From positions 124,001-188,000 of the forward strand of contig NZ_JADOBE010000004.1 of the NCBI RefSeq assembly GCF_015637705.1: a stretch of DNA of 64,000 nt. Reading direction: 5' to 3'. The position numbers were made by a program, and so were the translations under genes. Position 1 is the stretch's first letter. Every line of letters begins with the position of its first letter. This document shows, piece after piece, positions 36,159 through 45,895 of this stretch. Below the pieces are notes generated by a model. The model ran no database searches. It was given only the letters and a program-made list of their open reading frames with translations, and had not been told where the DNA came from. Source of the stretch: Pseudomonas sp. N040 (GTDB lineage Bacteria > Pseudomonadota > Gammaproteobacteria > Pseudomonadales > Pseudomonadaceae).

Positions 36159-36174
36159 GTCGGGCTGACGAAAG

Positions 36175-36645
36175 TCAGATCACCCCGGCATCGGCCAACA
36201 ATTGCTCAAGCCCGATCAGGTCCGGAATTTTCACCACGGAGTCGTCGAGCAACGCGGCCTGCAGCTCCAGCGGTGCCAGGGGGCTATCCACAGGTGCCAG
36301 TTTGGCATCGACCTTGATCGAGTGCGGGATACCCTGCAGCAGCAGGGCGATGAACTTGACCTGCGGCCTGCCACCCAGCGCATTCAGCACGGCCACCCGG
36401 CAACCGGGGCCCACCTGCGCGACGCCACCGGAAGCGGCCTCGAAAGACAGCAGTGGCAGGCGTAATTCGCGCCAGCTGATCTGCCCCAGCAGCCAGGCCG
36501 GCATTCCCGAGGTGGTCTGCGGAGCGCGATAGGGCACCAGTTCAGCCAGGGCGACGTTGGGTAGCAGCAAAGTGCGATCTGCCAGCGGCAGCAACAGCCC
36601 CGTGAGGGTCTCTTCCCGGCTCTTGGTGGCGACGGCTTGGCTCAT
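36175..36645 (-). CDS. chpC: ChpC, CheW-like adaptor of the Pil-Chp system
   Basis: This 156-residue CheW-domain protein (LLPLADRTLLLPNVALAELV, LGQISWRELRLPLLSFE) couples a receptor to the ChpA kinase. It is the last minus-strand gene of the pilGHIJK-chpABC cluster, 61 bp after chpB. ChpD and ChpE, which I recall downstream of chpC in P. aeruginosa, are absent; rsmE converges instead. In P. aeruginosa ChpC is thought to link additional signals to twitching motility. Confidence 0.88.
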   Translation of the reverse strand: MSQAVATKSREETLTGLLLPLADRTLLLPNVALAELVPYRAPQTTSGMPAWLLGQISWRELRLPLLSFEAASGGVAQVGPGCRVAVLNALGGRPQVKFIALLLQGIPHSIKVDAKLAPVDSPLAPLELQAALLDDSVVKIPDLIGLEQLLADAGVI

Positions 36646-36706
36646 GCATGACTCCGTAATAATACTGTGTGTTGTATGGCGACTATGCGGCTAACCGCGG
36701 GAGCCC

Positions 36707-37726
36707 TCAGGCGCACTGCTCTGCCAGATGATTGACCAGTGCCGCCGCCAGTTCCCGCGGGTCTGCGCTGTAGCTGCTGTAGCCACCTTCGCGCAGACTG
36801 TCGGGCATGCTCGGACAAGCACAGCTTTCTGCGCTCTGGGTCCAGATCAGGCCTCCCTGGCGCACCACATAGGCTGCCGCGGCGGTCCCATCGCTGCCCA
36901 TGCCACTGAACGCGATCACGCCGCAGCGTCGGCCAAACTGCCGGCCAAGGTTGAGCATCATCTGGTCAATCGAAGGACTGTAGGGGTCGGGCCAGCCGCG
37001 ACTGCTCATGCACATCAGGCCGTCATCGGCAAAACCAAGCTCATTGCTGGTCGGTGCGATCACCACCTCGCCACAGCGAACCGCCTCGGCTTGCCGAGCC
37101 ACGTTCACATGCCACTGGCTATGCCGGCCAACGGCTTGCGGCAGCATGGCCTCGAAACCCGAATCGATGTGCTGGGCATAAATGAAGCCGATGGGCAGAC
37201 CGCCGGGCAGGGCATCCAGAAATGCCTTGACCGCGGCCGGCCCCCCCAGCGAGGCGGCCAACAGCCACACCTGATCAGCCACCGCGCCAGCCTTGAGCGG
37301 GGTTTGGGCAAGCGCCTGGGGCAATTCAAGACGATTGGGGCGCTGGGTATCCTCCAGCAATGCATCCAAGCTCGGACCGACCGCCCTGGCCGGGTCTCCG
37401 ACCAGTCGCTTGAGCTTGCCAAACAGGCGCCGCTCCCAGCGCGGATAGTTCTCCGAGTTTCGTTCCGGCGCACGCCCTTCGCCGAACAGCACCGGGGCCG
37501 TGGCCTGTTCGATCAGCTCGTCGATCAGCGGCGAATCCTCGACCTGGTCAAGGTCGACCAGCCACAAGTCGGTCTGGCAGTCCTGCAGCATCTCCGGTGC
37601 AAGACGCAGCGGATCACTGTTCAGCACCACCTGATAGCCATTGCTCACCAGTGCCTGCTGCAGAACATGGCGCTGCAGCGAGGTATCGGCGATGACGGCG
37701 ATGCGTGCTGCAGTTTTCTCAGTCAT
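36707..37726 (-). CDS. chpB: ChpB, CheB-like methylesterase of the Pil-Chp system
   Basis: The ATG at 37726 (MTEKTAARIAVIADT, 339 residues) overlaps the chpA stop; a longer frame upstream lies inside chpA and is not used. The N-terminal third is a weak receiver-like domain (IAVIADTSLQRHVLQQALV, LVDLDQVED). The C-terminal methylesterase has the catalytic Ser in LAASLGGPAAV, His in YAQHIDSGFE and Asp in FSGMGSDGTAAA. It should remove methyl groups from the PilJ receptor, opposing PilK. Confidence 0.92.
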   Translation of the reverse strand: MTEKTAARIAVIADTSLQRHVLQQALVSNGYQVVLNSDPLRLAPEMLQDCQTDLWLVDLDQVEDSPLIDELIEQATAPVLFGEGRAPERNSENYPRWERRLFGKLKRLVGDPARAVGPSLDALLEDTQRPNRLELPQALAQTPLKAGAVADQVWLLAASLGGPAAVKAFLDALPGGLPIGFIYAQHIDSGFEAMLPQAVGRHSQWHVNVARQAEAVRCGEVVIAPTSNELGFADDGLMCMSSRGWPDPYSPSIDQMMLNLGRQFGRRCGVIAFSGMGSDGTAAAAYVVRQGGLIWTQSAESCACPSMPDSLREGGYSSYSADPRELAAALVNHLAEQCA

Positions 37727-40700
37727 GTTCCTTGACCAGCCGGTTGATGGTTTCGAGCAGCTGCGCCTCTTGGTACGGCTTGCCCAGATACTCGTTGACG
37801 CCAATCGCCAGGGCGCGCTGACGGTGTTTCTCACCCGTCCGCGAAGTGATCATGATGATTGGCAAATCCTTCAGACGCTCATCGTGGCGGACCAATGTCG
37901 CCACCTCGAAACCGTCCATGCGCGGCATTTCCACATCGAGCAGGATGATGTCCGGACGATGTTCCTGCAGCTGGGTCAGTGCGTCGATCCCGTCCTTGGC
38001 CGTCAAGGAGTTCATCCCGGCCCGCTCGAGCAGGCGAGTGGTTACCTTGCGCACCGTTACCGAATCGTCTACCACCATCACCAGCGTCGGCCTGGCCAGA
38101 TCGGTTTCGGCCTGTAGCAGCATCTGGCCCTGCGTGCGCGGCAACAGCAGCTGGTGCTGGGTGTGCAGGCTGCGGATGGTTGCCAGCAGGTCGAGAATCA
38201 CCACTACGCGACCGTCACCAAGGATTGTCGCGCCGGAAATCCCATGCACGGCGGCGAATTGCCGCCCCATGCTTTTCACCACGATTTCCCGCGAACCCGC
38301 CAGGCTGTCTACCTGAACAGCCATGGTATGTTCGTCCGAGCGCACCAGAATCACCGGCAACGGCAGGGTCTGCCCGACCAGTTTCGGTTGCTGGCCGTTG
38401 GCCAGCAGATCGCCCAGGTACTTGAGCTCGTAAGCCTGGCCGGCATATTCGAAACGGGGCGCTTCGGTTTTGCCCTCCTCGCGCTGGTACAGGGCTTCCA
38501 GCTCGAAAGGCGAAACGCGCACGATACCTTCAATGGTGTTCAGCGGGATGGCATACAGGTCTTCACCCGAAAGCACCATCAACGCGCGGTTGACCGATAC
38601 GGTGAACGGCAAGCGGATCAGGAAGCGTGTGCCCTTGCCCTCCACGGACTCGATGCGCATGGAGCCACCGAGTTGCTTGACCTCGGAATAAACCACATCC
38701 ATGCCCACGCCACGCCCGGAAATCTGCGTGACCTTCTCGGCGGTGGAGAACCCGGCCTCGAGGATGAACTGCAGAATCTCCTGATCGGACAGGTCCGAAT
38801 CAGCGGCCATCATGCCGCGATCGATAGCCTTGCGGCGCACCGCTTCGAGCTTGATACCACCGCCATCATCGGCAAGGATCAGCAGGATTTCGCCACCTTC
38901 GCGGCCCAGGCTCAGGCTAATGGTGCCAACCTCAGGCTTGCCATTGGCAATCCTGGTCGCGGCAGGTTCGATGCCATGGTCGACGGCATTGCGCAGCATG
39001 TGCTCCAAGGGCGCAACTATGCGCTCGAGGACGGTACGATCCATCTCGCCTTCGGCGTTGCCGACGTTGAATTCGACCTGCTTACCGAGCTCCCCGGACA
39101 CTTGCCGGACTATCCTGCGCAGGCGTGGTACCAGGCGGTCAAACGGAACCATGCGGGTTCGCATCAGACCTTCCTGCAATTCGGTATTGACGCGTGCCTG
39201 CTGCAGCAACAGGGTTTCCGCATCCCGGTTCTTCACCGCCAGGGTTTCTTTCAGATCAAGCAGGTCGGAGGCTGACTCGAACAAGGCGCGCGAGAGCTGC
39301 TGCAACTGCGAGTGGCGATCCATTTCCAGCAAGTCGAACTCTTCATAGCCCGAACGCTCGGTTTCCGATTGATAACGACTGAGGATCTGTGCCTGGGTTT
39401 CTGTGTCAAGCCGGCGCAACTGGTCGCGCACCCGCTCAATGGTGGCTTCCATTTCACCCAGCGTATAGCCGACATCACTCACCTGCTGCTCGACACGACC
39501 ACGGAAAATGGAGGTCTCGCCGGCCAGGTTGACCAGCCCCTCGAGCAGCTCGGCAGGAACCTTGACCAGCTCCTGCGGAGCGCGGTTTGACTCGGCTTCT
39601 TGCGCCGCTTTGGCCGCGCGCTGGACGAACGGTAATACTCGCGCCTGCTTGGCAGTGGGCGCAGAACGGTGGCTGACCGCGATGATCGGCTGATCAAACT
39701 TTACGCTGCGGCTCGAATGCAGCTCAGTCACTGCTGGGGACTGGCCAGATGTGCTTTCCGCACCCTGAGTGACCGTTTCGCGCAGGCGCTCCAACTCAGC
39801 CTGCAGGCTGGAAAATGCGGCTTGCACGTCTGCCAGTTGAGGCTCTGCCCAAGGCGTACCCTGCTGCTGAATTTCGCTCAGATACTGTTCAAGATCTTGC
39901 GCCAGATCTCCCAGGCGAGGCTGAACGGCCAGCCGCGCACCGCCCTTGAGGGTAGTCAGCGTACGGCGCAACTCATCGAGCTGGGTAGTGTCGTCGGGCA
40001 CTGCACCCCAACGGCCAATTGCTAGCGCCATGGCCTCCATCAGGCCATCCGCCTCCTCCAGGAATATCTTGAGGATATCCGTGTCGGTGTCGGTGTTCAC
40101 GGGTACCGCTGCTGGCGCGGAAGGCACTGGCTCCAGCGCCTGGACATGCACACTGGGCGGGATGCTCTGCTGCGCCTGTGGGTCTGCACGCAGGCGCTTG
40201 ATGGCGTCGATCAACGCATCGCCATCCGGCATCACGTGCCGGTTGCGAACGGCGTCGAGCATTTCCGCCAAGCAGTCGTGACAGCGCTGCAAGAGGGCAA
40301 ACAGCTCAGGTCCAGGCCTCAGGTTGCCCGCGCCAAGTCCTTCATAAAGAAACTCAAGCTCGTGCGCCAGGTCACCGACCTGGCGAATCTCTGCCATCCG
40401 CGCCCCGCCCTTGAGGGTATGCAGATCTCGCTGCAGAGACTCCAGTTCAAGGCTGTTATTTACATTGGCAATCCAGTTGTGCAGCGATGCGGCAGCGCTG
40501 TCTACGATCTCGAAGCCTTCCTCGAGGAAGATTTCTACCAGCTCGGGATCGGCCATCTCTGCCGCATCAAGGTACTCATCAAGCTGCGGCGCATCCGGCA
40601 GGACATCTGCAGGAAGCGGTAGCAAGTCGATCACTTCTGTTGCCGGGGAGAGTTCTCCGGTCTGCACTTCGACTGCCGCCATGGACGCGGACTCATCCTG

Positions 40701-43700
40701 CGCAGGGCTAGCCGTCATCAGCTCCGAATCAGCCTGCCGGGCCTCTAATGCAGCGCTCTCGTGATCAGCGGAAAACTCCGACTGCTGCCCCTTCGTAGCG
40801 GACCCGGTGCCCCGACAAAAATTCGACAGCGCGATAATCAGTTCGGCAGGATTGCCCAGTGACTGCCCACCCTGCATTTGCTCAATCAACACAGCCAGCA
40901 AATCGTGGCCCTGATGCAACAGGCCCTCCAGCTCGGCAGACGGCCTGTAGCGACCGTCAACCAGACCCTCGTAAAGGGTTTCCAACTCATGCGCCAGATC
41001 CCCTACCGGACGTACTCGGGCCATTCTGGCCCCGCCCTTGAGGGTATGCAGATCTCGCAACAGGGCGGCCAGTGCTTGCGTGTTGGCCGTGTCACCAAGC
41101 CATTTTTCCAGCGAGTGACTTGAGCTTTCGACCAGCTCTATGGCCTCTTCCAGGAAAATCTCAACCATGTCCTCGTCGAGTTCTTCCAGATCATCCGCGG
41201 CAATAGAAGCTGCAGGCTCCTGGTAAACCGCTTGATGTGGCGGTGACGGTGCAGGGCTGAATTCCGCTTCCGGCTCGACCAGCTCAGCGGATGAAGCATC
41301 GAAGAAGTCGATAACATCCGTCATTTCAACACTTTCCGCTGCCTGCAGACTCAGCGGTTGGTCATCCGGCAACTGCGAGGTCAGCGCATCCAACGCCTCA
41401 ACCTGCTCATTCCGCGGCGTTACTTCGAGTCCCGCAGCTACCTGATCCATCATGCTGATCAGCGCTTCATGTGCGGCTTCCACCTGGTCGAAGAATCCCG
41501 TGCTGACCGGGAGGCGTCCGCTCTGGACTGCGGCATAACAGCCCAGCAGAGACTGACAAAGCGCGTCAATTTGCGACAACTCAGCCATTTGCGCGCCGCG
41601 CCCCAGCGTATTCAGCTCATCCAGCAATGCCGTAAGTTCCTGCTGCTCAGCGGGATGGTTGCGCCAACGCTTAAGCAATCCTTCTGCATCCAGCAGAATG
41701 TCCATGCCCTGGGCCAGGAATATGCTGATAAGTTGTGGATCCCGCGTAAGCCCCTCCTCTTCCAGCAGGCTAGCCTCTGCCGCCAGCCTTTCCTCCTGAA
41801 GAAGCTGGATACGCTGAATAAACTCACTGGAGCCCGTAACGGGCAGCGTCGGGGTGCTGTCCAACTGCGCCAGGCCACGCCGAAGAAGGTCGGTTGCCTG
41901 CAGCAGCAGCTCGGTTTCCGCGAGATCAAAATCAAGCTGGTGGGCTTTGTATTCCTTGGCCAGCTTCTCCAGTGGCGCGGCAATTTCCGCGATGGACTGG
42001 ATGCCCGCCATGTACGCGCTGCCCTTGAGTGTATGCAACGCTCGCTGCAAGTCATCCGTCACAGGCTGTGGCAGTTCGTTTGCGCAATCCTGAAGAAACG
42101 CATGCAGCGTCTCCAGGTGCGTATCTGCTTCGTTGCGGAAAATCTCCAGCAACTGTGCGTCGAGCCGCTCGCCTTGAGCATGTTCAGCTTCAGGCTCCGT
42201 CAGCGCAATTTGCTCGAACTCAGCTTCGGCCCGGGTTTCAGGCTCGGGCACGGCAAGCTTAAGGCCTTTTGCCAGTGCGTGCGCCCGGGCAGCCAATTGA
42301 TCCACGTCTGCTCTTTGGCGTTGCTGCTTGGCAGCAAACTCTTCCACCAGCTCGGGGAGCAAGGCAACCACATCCGTGATGACTTGTTGCACATCGAGAT
42401 CAGCCTCGATGCTGCGATCCAGCACTCGATTGAGCAGGTTCTCGATCGACCAGGAGAGCTCACCAATGATCAGCGCACGAACCATTCGGCCGCTGCCCTT
42501 AAGGGTATGGAAAGCCCGACGAACTTCACTCAGGGCTGACTTGTCTGCAGTATCTGCAAACCATTTCGGCAAATATTCAGCAATGGTCTCGAGAACCTCG
42601 CCGGCTTCCTCGATAAAAACCTCTAGCAAATCTTCGTCCAGCGGCTCTTCATCAGACGGTGGTGGCAACAAGCTTTGCGGGACATCTTGAGCCGGCGGGT
42701 TGATCGCCGCTACCGGAGTTGCCATGACATCCGCGACCGACAATGTCGGTTCAGCCATTTTCTCGGGCGCTATTTCAGCCACTGTTGACAGTGCCACATC
42801 CGACAACCCTGCCTCGGCAATCTCGTTACCGGCCGATTGCGTCAGCGAAGGCTCAAGCTCTCCAGCAGAAAGCTCTTCCAGATCACCTGCTTCCAATGGC
42901 TGCAGATAATCGGCAGGCAGTACTGCGTCGGCTCCTGAGTCGGCCCAAGCCTCAACCTCCAGCTCCTCGTCAGCCCAAGATGCCTCCATCACTGGCAGCT
43001 CGGCTGCCTCCTCGGGCTGTTCGGCCTGGATGTCGGTTATTTCCATCTGTGCGCCAGATAGCTCCGCGCCCTCATCCAACGAATCGCCTGGCCAGGCCAG
43101 CTCATCGGGCAGGGAAAGACTAAGGTCTTGTGTAGCTCCGTCATCCTCCGCAGGCGCCACGGCAAGAACATCAATTTCCTGCAGAGGGTCGATGGCGGAC
43201 AAGAACGGGCTAGCGGCCGGCTCAGGCAACTGCTCCGGCAAAGATTTGTCTTTGAGCGAATACCCCAGCGCTTCCAGGCTGTCTTCAGCCACATCCAGAA
43301 TCTGCTCGCCCTGATCGGTCCGGTCTTCAGATATCCGCTCAAGGTAATACTCGAGGCCCGTTATGGCGTCCGCCAGGGTATCCAGGCTCTGCCAGTTAGG
43401 TACCATTTTGCGGAACAGCAGTTGCTCCTGAATATACTGTGTAGCCACACCCAGCAACGCGGCGGCGCGGGGCAAGGGGATCATGGCCAGGCCGCCGCGC
43501 ACCTGCGAAAGCAGGTTAGGAACCCGTTCAAGATGCTGATGATCCCATTGTGAAGCTATGAATTCGACGATCGCGTCCTTGGCCTGTTCGAGACCGTTGC
43601 GCGCCTCCTTGATCACCACCTGGTGGATTTGCGACACGTCTGTCGTTGGCATAAGGCTTTCTTCGCCTCGCGCAACATCAGCAGGGCCAGCCATCCCGGC

Positions 43701-44948
43701 CAGTGTCGCCTCGACATAAAGCAACGCGCCAGCAATGTCCATCAGCAGGGCATCAGTGGGCTGCTGCTCACCCAGAGACATCTCCTTGAGCAGATCCAAC
43801 TGATCGAGAATCACCTTGCGCGGCTGGCCAAATCCGAGCACTGCAAGGGTGTCGCCAATTTGCTTGAGCGGTGCCAGTAGCGCCTCAAGCTCGGCAATCC
43901 TACTGCGGTCGCTCCGCACAAAAAGGTCAAGACTGTCCTTAACCCGAACGAGTTCTTCACAAAGTGCCGCGACAACCGAGCGCATCGCGTCACGATCCGG
44001 CCCACCCAACCGGGCCCGCTCATCAGCAACCAGGCCCTGATCAGGCAGCGCTTCATTCAACCTGAACAGCTCTACCAACTGCTTGATGCGTGGCGACTGC
44101 GCGCCGGACTTGGCAATGTAAAACAACAAATTCTTGACCAGCACATCAGGGGCCGCCTGGTTAATCCCCAGGCTACCCTGTTCAATCAGGCGCTTGAGCT
44201 CCCTGTCGACCTGACGTAACAAGCTGCGTACCGAAGCGCCATTGGCTATGCTGCCGTTGGCCAGACCCTCGGTCAGTCCGGCGGCTATCTGCCACAACTG
44301 CCCTAAGGGAGCGCCTTGGCACAGACTTTCAAGCCGCGCAAAAACGCGGGCCATGTAGCCAAGATTGGCCGGCAAGTCCTGTCCGCGAACAACGCCAACC
44401 AGAGCCTGCTGCTGAATTTGTCGCAGCTTTCGCAACAGTACCGGAAACTCAGCTCCGTGCCTGTTTGCCAATGCATCGGCTGGCAAGCTGGGTGGACGAG
44501 AAGACAAATCAGGCGAAAACAGACTGGTTTCGGAAAGCAGCGTTTCTCCTCGCGCCGCGCGCAAGTCATTGAGCAGCGGCAGGACAATCATCGGCAAGTC
44601 GCGCCGCGCCTCCTGTACACGCTCCAGATACGCTGGCATCTGCAGGACTGCCTGCATCATTACCTCAAGCGCTTCATTCTGGTTGCTGACGCGCCCATCA
44701 ATCATCGCCTGGGAAAGTTTTTCCATTTCTTCAGCGAGCAGGGCCGCACCAAAGAATTCGACCATCTGCAAGGTGCCATGCACCTGATGGACGTATGTGA
44801 GGCAGAAACGCAAACGCGTCAGATCCTGCGGATTTTCTACGTAAGCCTCAAGCGCCTGGCGCGCCTGCTTCAGGGTTTCGGAAATCTCGCCTTTGACCCA
44901 TTCCAGGGCGACATAGTCGTGCCAATCACCCATAACGACTCCGCTCAT
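37719..44948 (-). CDS. chpA: ChpA, giant CheA-type hybrid histidine kinase with multiple Hpt domains
   Basis: This 2409-residue kinase of the type IV pilus chemosensory system is one of the largest bacterial kinases. Phosphotransfer-like modules occur near residue 52 (VHGTLQM), 477 (degenerate, SQVRGGLAM), 812 (FHTLKGSGRM), 969 (LHTLKGSAYM), 1112 (LNTLGRGAQM), 1299 and 1506 (LHTLKGGARM) and 1662 (LTTLKGGARL). In two of these the phospho-accepting His is replaced (Asn or Thr context). The ATPase domain has HMLRNAVDHG near 1981, DDGGGIK and GRGVGMDVV. A CheW-like domain and a C-terminal receiver (LLDVEMPRMDG near 2334) follow. Start and stop overlap pilK and chpB. Confidence 0.97.
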   Translation of the reverse strand: MSGVVMGDWHDYVALEWVKGEISETLKQARQALEAYVENPQDLTRLRFCLTYVHQVHGTLQMVEFFGAALLAEEMEKLSQAMIDGRVSNQNEALEVMMQAVLQMPAYLERVQEARRDLPMIVLPLLNDLRAARGETLLSETSLFSPDLSSRPPSLPADALANRHGAEFPVLLRKLRQIQQQALVGVVRGQDLPANLGYMARVFARLESLCQGAPLGQLWQIAAGLTEGLANGSIANGASVRSLLRQVDRELKRLIEQGSLGINQAAPDVLVKNLLFYIAKSGAQSPRIKQLVELFRLNEALPDQGLVADERARLGGPDRDAMRSVVAALCEELVRVKDSLDLFVRSDRSRIAELEALLAPLKQIGDTLAVLGFGQPRKVILDQLDLLKEMSLGEQQPTDALLMDIAGALLYVEATLAGMAGPADVARGEESLMPTTDVSQIHQVVIKEARNGLEQAKDAIVEFIASQWDHQHLERVPNLLSQVRGGLAMIPLPRAAALLGVATQYIQEQLLFRKMVPNWQSLDTLADAITGLEYYLERISEDRTDQGEQILDVAEDSLEALGYSLKDKSLPEQLPEPAASPFLSAIDPLQEIDVLAVAPAEDDGATQDLSLSLPDELAWPGDSLDEGAELSGAQMEITDIQAEQPEEAAELPVMEASWADEELEVEAWADSGADAVLPADYLQPLEAGDLEELSAGELEPSLTQSAGNEIAEAGLSDVALSTVAEIAPEKMAEPTLSVADVMATPVAAINPPAQDVPQSLLPPPSDEEPLDEDLLEVFIEEAGEVLETIAEYLPKWFADTADKSALSEVRRAFHTLKGSGRMVRALIIGELSWSIENLLNRVLDRSIEADLDVQQVITDVVALLPELVEEFAAKQQRQRADVDQLAARAHALAKGLKLAVPEPETRAEAEFEQIALTEPEAEHAQGERLDAQLLEIFRNEADTHLETLHAFLQDCANELPQPVTDDLQRALHTLKGSAYMAGIQSIAEIAAPLEKLAKEYKAHQLDFDLAETELLLQATDLLRRGLAQLDSTPTLPVTGSSEFIQRIQLLQEERLAAEASLLEEEGLTRDPQLISIFLAQGMDILLDAEGLLKRWRNHPAEQQELTALLDELNTLGRGAQMAELSQIDALCQSLLGCYAAVQSGRLPVSTGFFDQVEAAHEALISMMDQVAAGLEVTPRNEQVEALDALTSQLPDDQPLSLQAAESVEMTDVIDFFDASSAELVEPEAEFSPAPSPPHQAVYQEPAASIAADDLEELDEDMVEIFLEEAIELVESSSHSLEKWLGDTANTQALAALLRDLHTLKGGARMARVRPVGDLAHELETLYEGLVDGRYRPSAELEGLLHQGHDLLAVLIEQMQGGQSLGNPAELIIALSNFCRGTGSATKGQQSEFSADHESAALEARQADSELMTASPAQDESASMAAVEVQTGELSPATEVIDLLPLPADVLPDAPQLDEYLDAAEMADPELVEIFLEEGFEIVDSAAASLHNWIANVNNSLELESLQRDLHTLKGGARMAEIRQVGDLAHELEFLYEGLGAGNLRPGPELFALLQRCHDCLAEMLDAVRNRHVMPDGDALIDAIKRLRADPQAQQSIPPSVHVQALEPVPSAPAAVPVNTDTDTDILKIFLEEADGLMEAMALAIGRWGAVPDDTTQLDELRRTLTTLKGGARLAVQPRLGDLAQDLEQYLSEIQQQGTPWAEPQLADVQAAFSSLQAELERLRETVTQGAESTSGQSPAVTELHSSRSVKFDQPIIAVSHRSAPTAKQARVLPFVQRAAKAAQEAESNRAPQELVKVPAELLEGLVNLAGETSIFRGRVEQQVSDVGYTLGEMEATIERVRDQLRRLDTETQAQILSRYQSETERSGYEEFDLLEMDRHSQLQQLSRALFESASDLLDLKETLAVKNRDAETLLLQQARVNTELQEGLMRTRMVPFDRLVPRLRRIVRQVSGELGKQVEFNVGNAEGEMDRTVLERIVAPLEHMLRNAVDHGIEPAATRIANGKPEVGTISLSLGREGGEILLILADDGGGIKLEAVRRKAIDRGMMAADSDLSDQEILQFILEAGFSTAEKVTQISGRGVGMDVVYSEVKQLGGSMRIESVEGKGTRFLIRLPFTVSVNRALMVLSGEDLYAIPLNTIEGIVRVSPFELEALYQREEGKTEAPRFEYAGQAYELKYLGDLLANGQQPKLVGQTLPLPVILVRSDEHTMAVQVDSLAGSREIVVKSMGRQFAAVHGISGATILGDGRVVVILDLLATIRSLHTQHQLLLPRTQGQMLLQAETDLARPTLVMVVDDSVTVRKVTTRLLERAGMNSLTAKDGIDALTQLQEHRPDIILLDVEMPRMDGFEVATLVRHDERLKDLPIIMITSRTGEKHRQRALAIGVNEYLGKPYQEAQLLETINRLVKEHD

Positions 44949-45835
44949 ACATTCTTCCGGATAAATGCCAAAACCCGCTCGTCAGCCACCGGCAGCATGT
45001 CCGGATGTTGCCAACCAACTACTTCACCCACCCCAACCACCAGCAACCCTCCCGGCACCAGGCGCTCCGCCAGGCGATTAAGGATTTCGCGGCGACGCCA
45101 GCGACGGAAATAGATAAGCAAGTTCTGACAAAATATGACGTCCATGCCGAAAAATGGCGCTTTCGCCAGCTCCAGCACATTGAGCCTGGCGCAACATACT
45201 CGCGACGCCAGTGCCGGTATAACTTTGAAATGCCCATCAGCAAGACGCTCGAAATAACGCTCGCCAAACTCAATATCCAGCTGCTCCAACTTACGCGCGC
45301 CATAGACACCTTCGCGTGCTTTGCTCAAGGCGCTAAGGCTGATATCGGTACCGGTCACACCAAACAGTTCAGGCTGCTCCAGGCGGCGCAAGATCTCCGC
45401 AGCACTGATCGCCAAGGAGTACGGTTCCTCACCTGTAGAGCAACCCACACTCCAGAGCTCCAGTGGCTGCTTGAGCGCTGAACCCGACAGCCGCTGGCAC
45501 AGGTAACTATCGAGAGCATCAAATGACGCGCGGTGGCGAAAGAACCGTGTTTCTTGAACGGTCAGGCGGTCAAGCAAAGCTGACCACTCGACAGCCCCCT
45601 TCAGCCCGTCTGTCACATAACGGTAATAGCTACAGTAGTCCTGGAAGCCCAGTTCACGCATCCGCGAACTTAGGCTGGTCTGCAAAAAGGCCCGTCTCTG
45701 CTCGCTAACCACAAGTCCGGTACGATCTTCCAGCAACACCTGCCACTCATGAAACTCCTGGGCGGACATATCAATCACAGGCCTCAGAGCCCAGGCTCCA
45801 CTCGACCGCATGCCGTGTTCCCCGCCGACGCTCAT
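44945..45835 (-). CDS. pilK: PilK, CheR-like receptor methyltransferase
   Basis: I prefer the ATG at 45835 (MSVGGEHGMRSSG, 296 residues) because GAGAGG precedes it at good spacing; an ATG ten codons upstream lacks a ribosome site. The CheR fold shows QETRFFRHRASFD, the SAM motif LWSVGCSTGEEPYSLAI and DVIFCQNLLIYF. It should methylate glutamates of PilJ with SAM. The stop overlaps the chpA start (ATGA), and pilJ lies 60 bp upstream. Confidence 0.93.
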   Translation of the reverse strand: MSVGGEHGMRSSGAWALRPVIDMSAQEFHEWQVLLEDRTGLVVSEQRRAFLQTSLSSRMRELGFQDYCSYYRYVTDGLKGAVEWSALLDRLTVQETRFFRHRASFDALDSYLCQRLSGSALKQPLELWSVGCSTGEEPYSLAISAAEILRRLEQPELFGVTGTDISLSALSKAREGVYGARKLEQLDIEFGERYFERLADGHFKVIPALASRVCCARLNVLELAKAPFFGMDVIFCQNLLIYFRRWRRREILNRLAERLVPGGLLVVGVGEVVGWQHPDMLPVADERVLAFIRKNV

Positions 45836-45895
45836 GGTTGGGCCTCTCAAACAAGGCCCCTGCATCTGGAGCCACTGCTATATGGTTGTTTGAGC

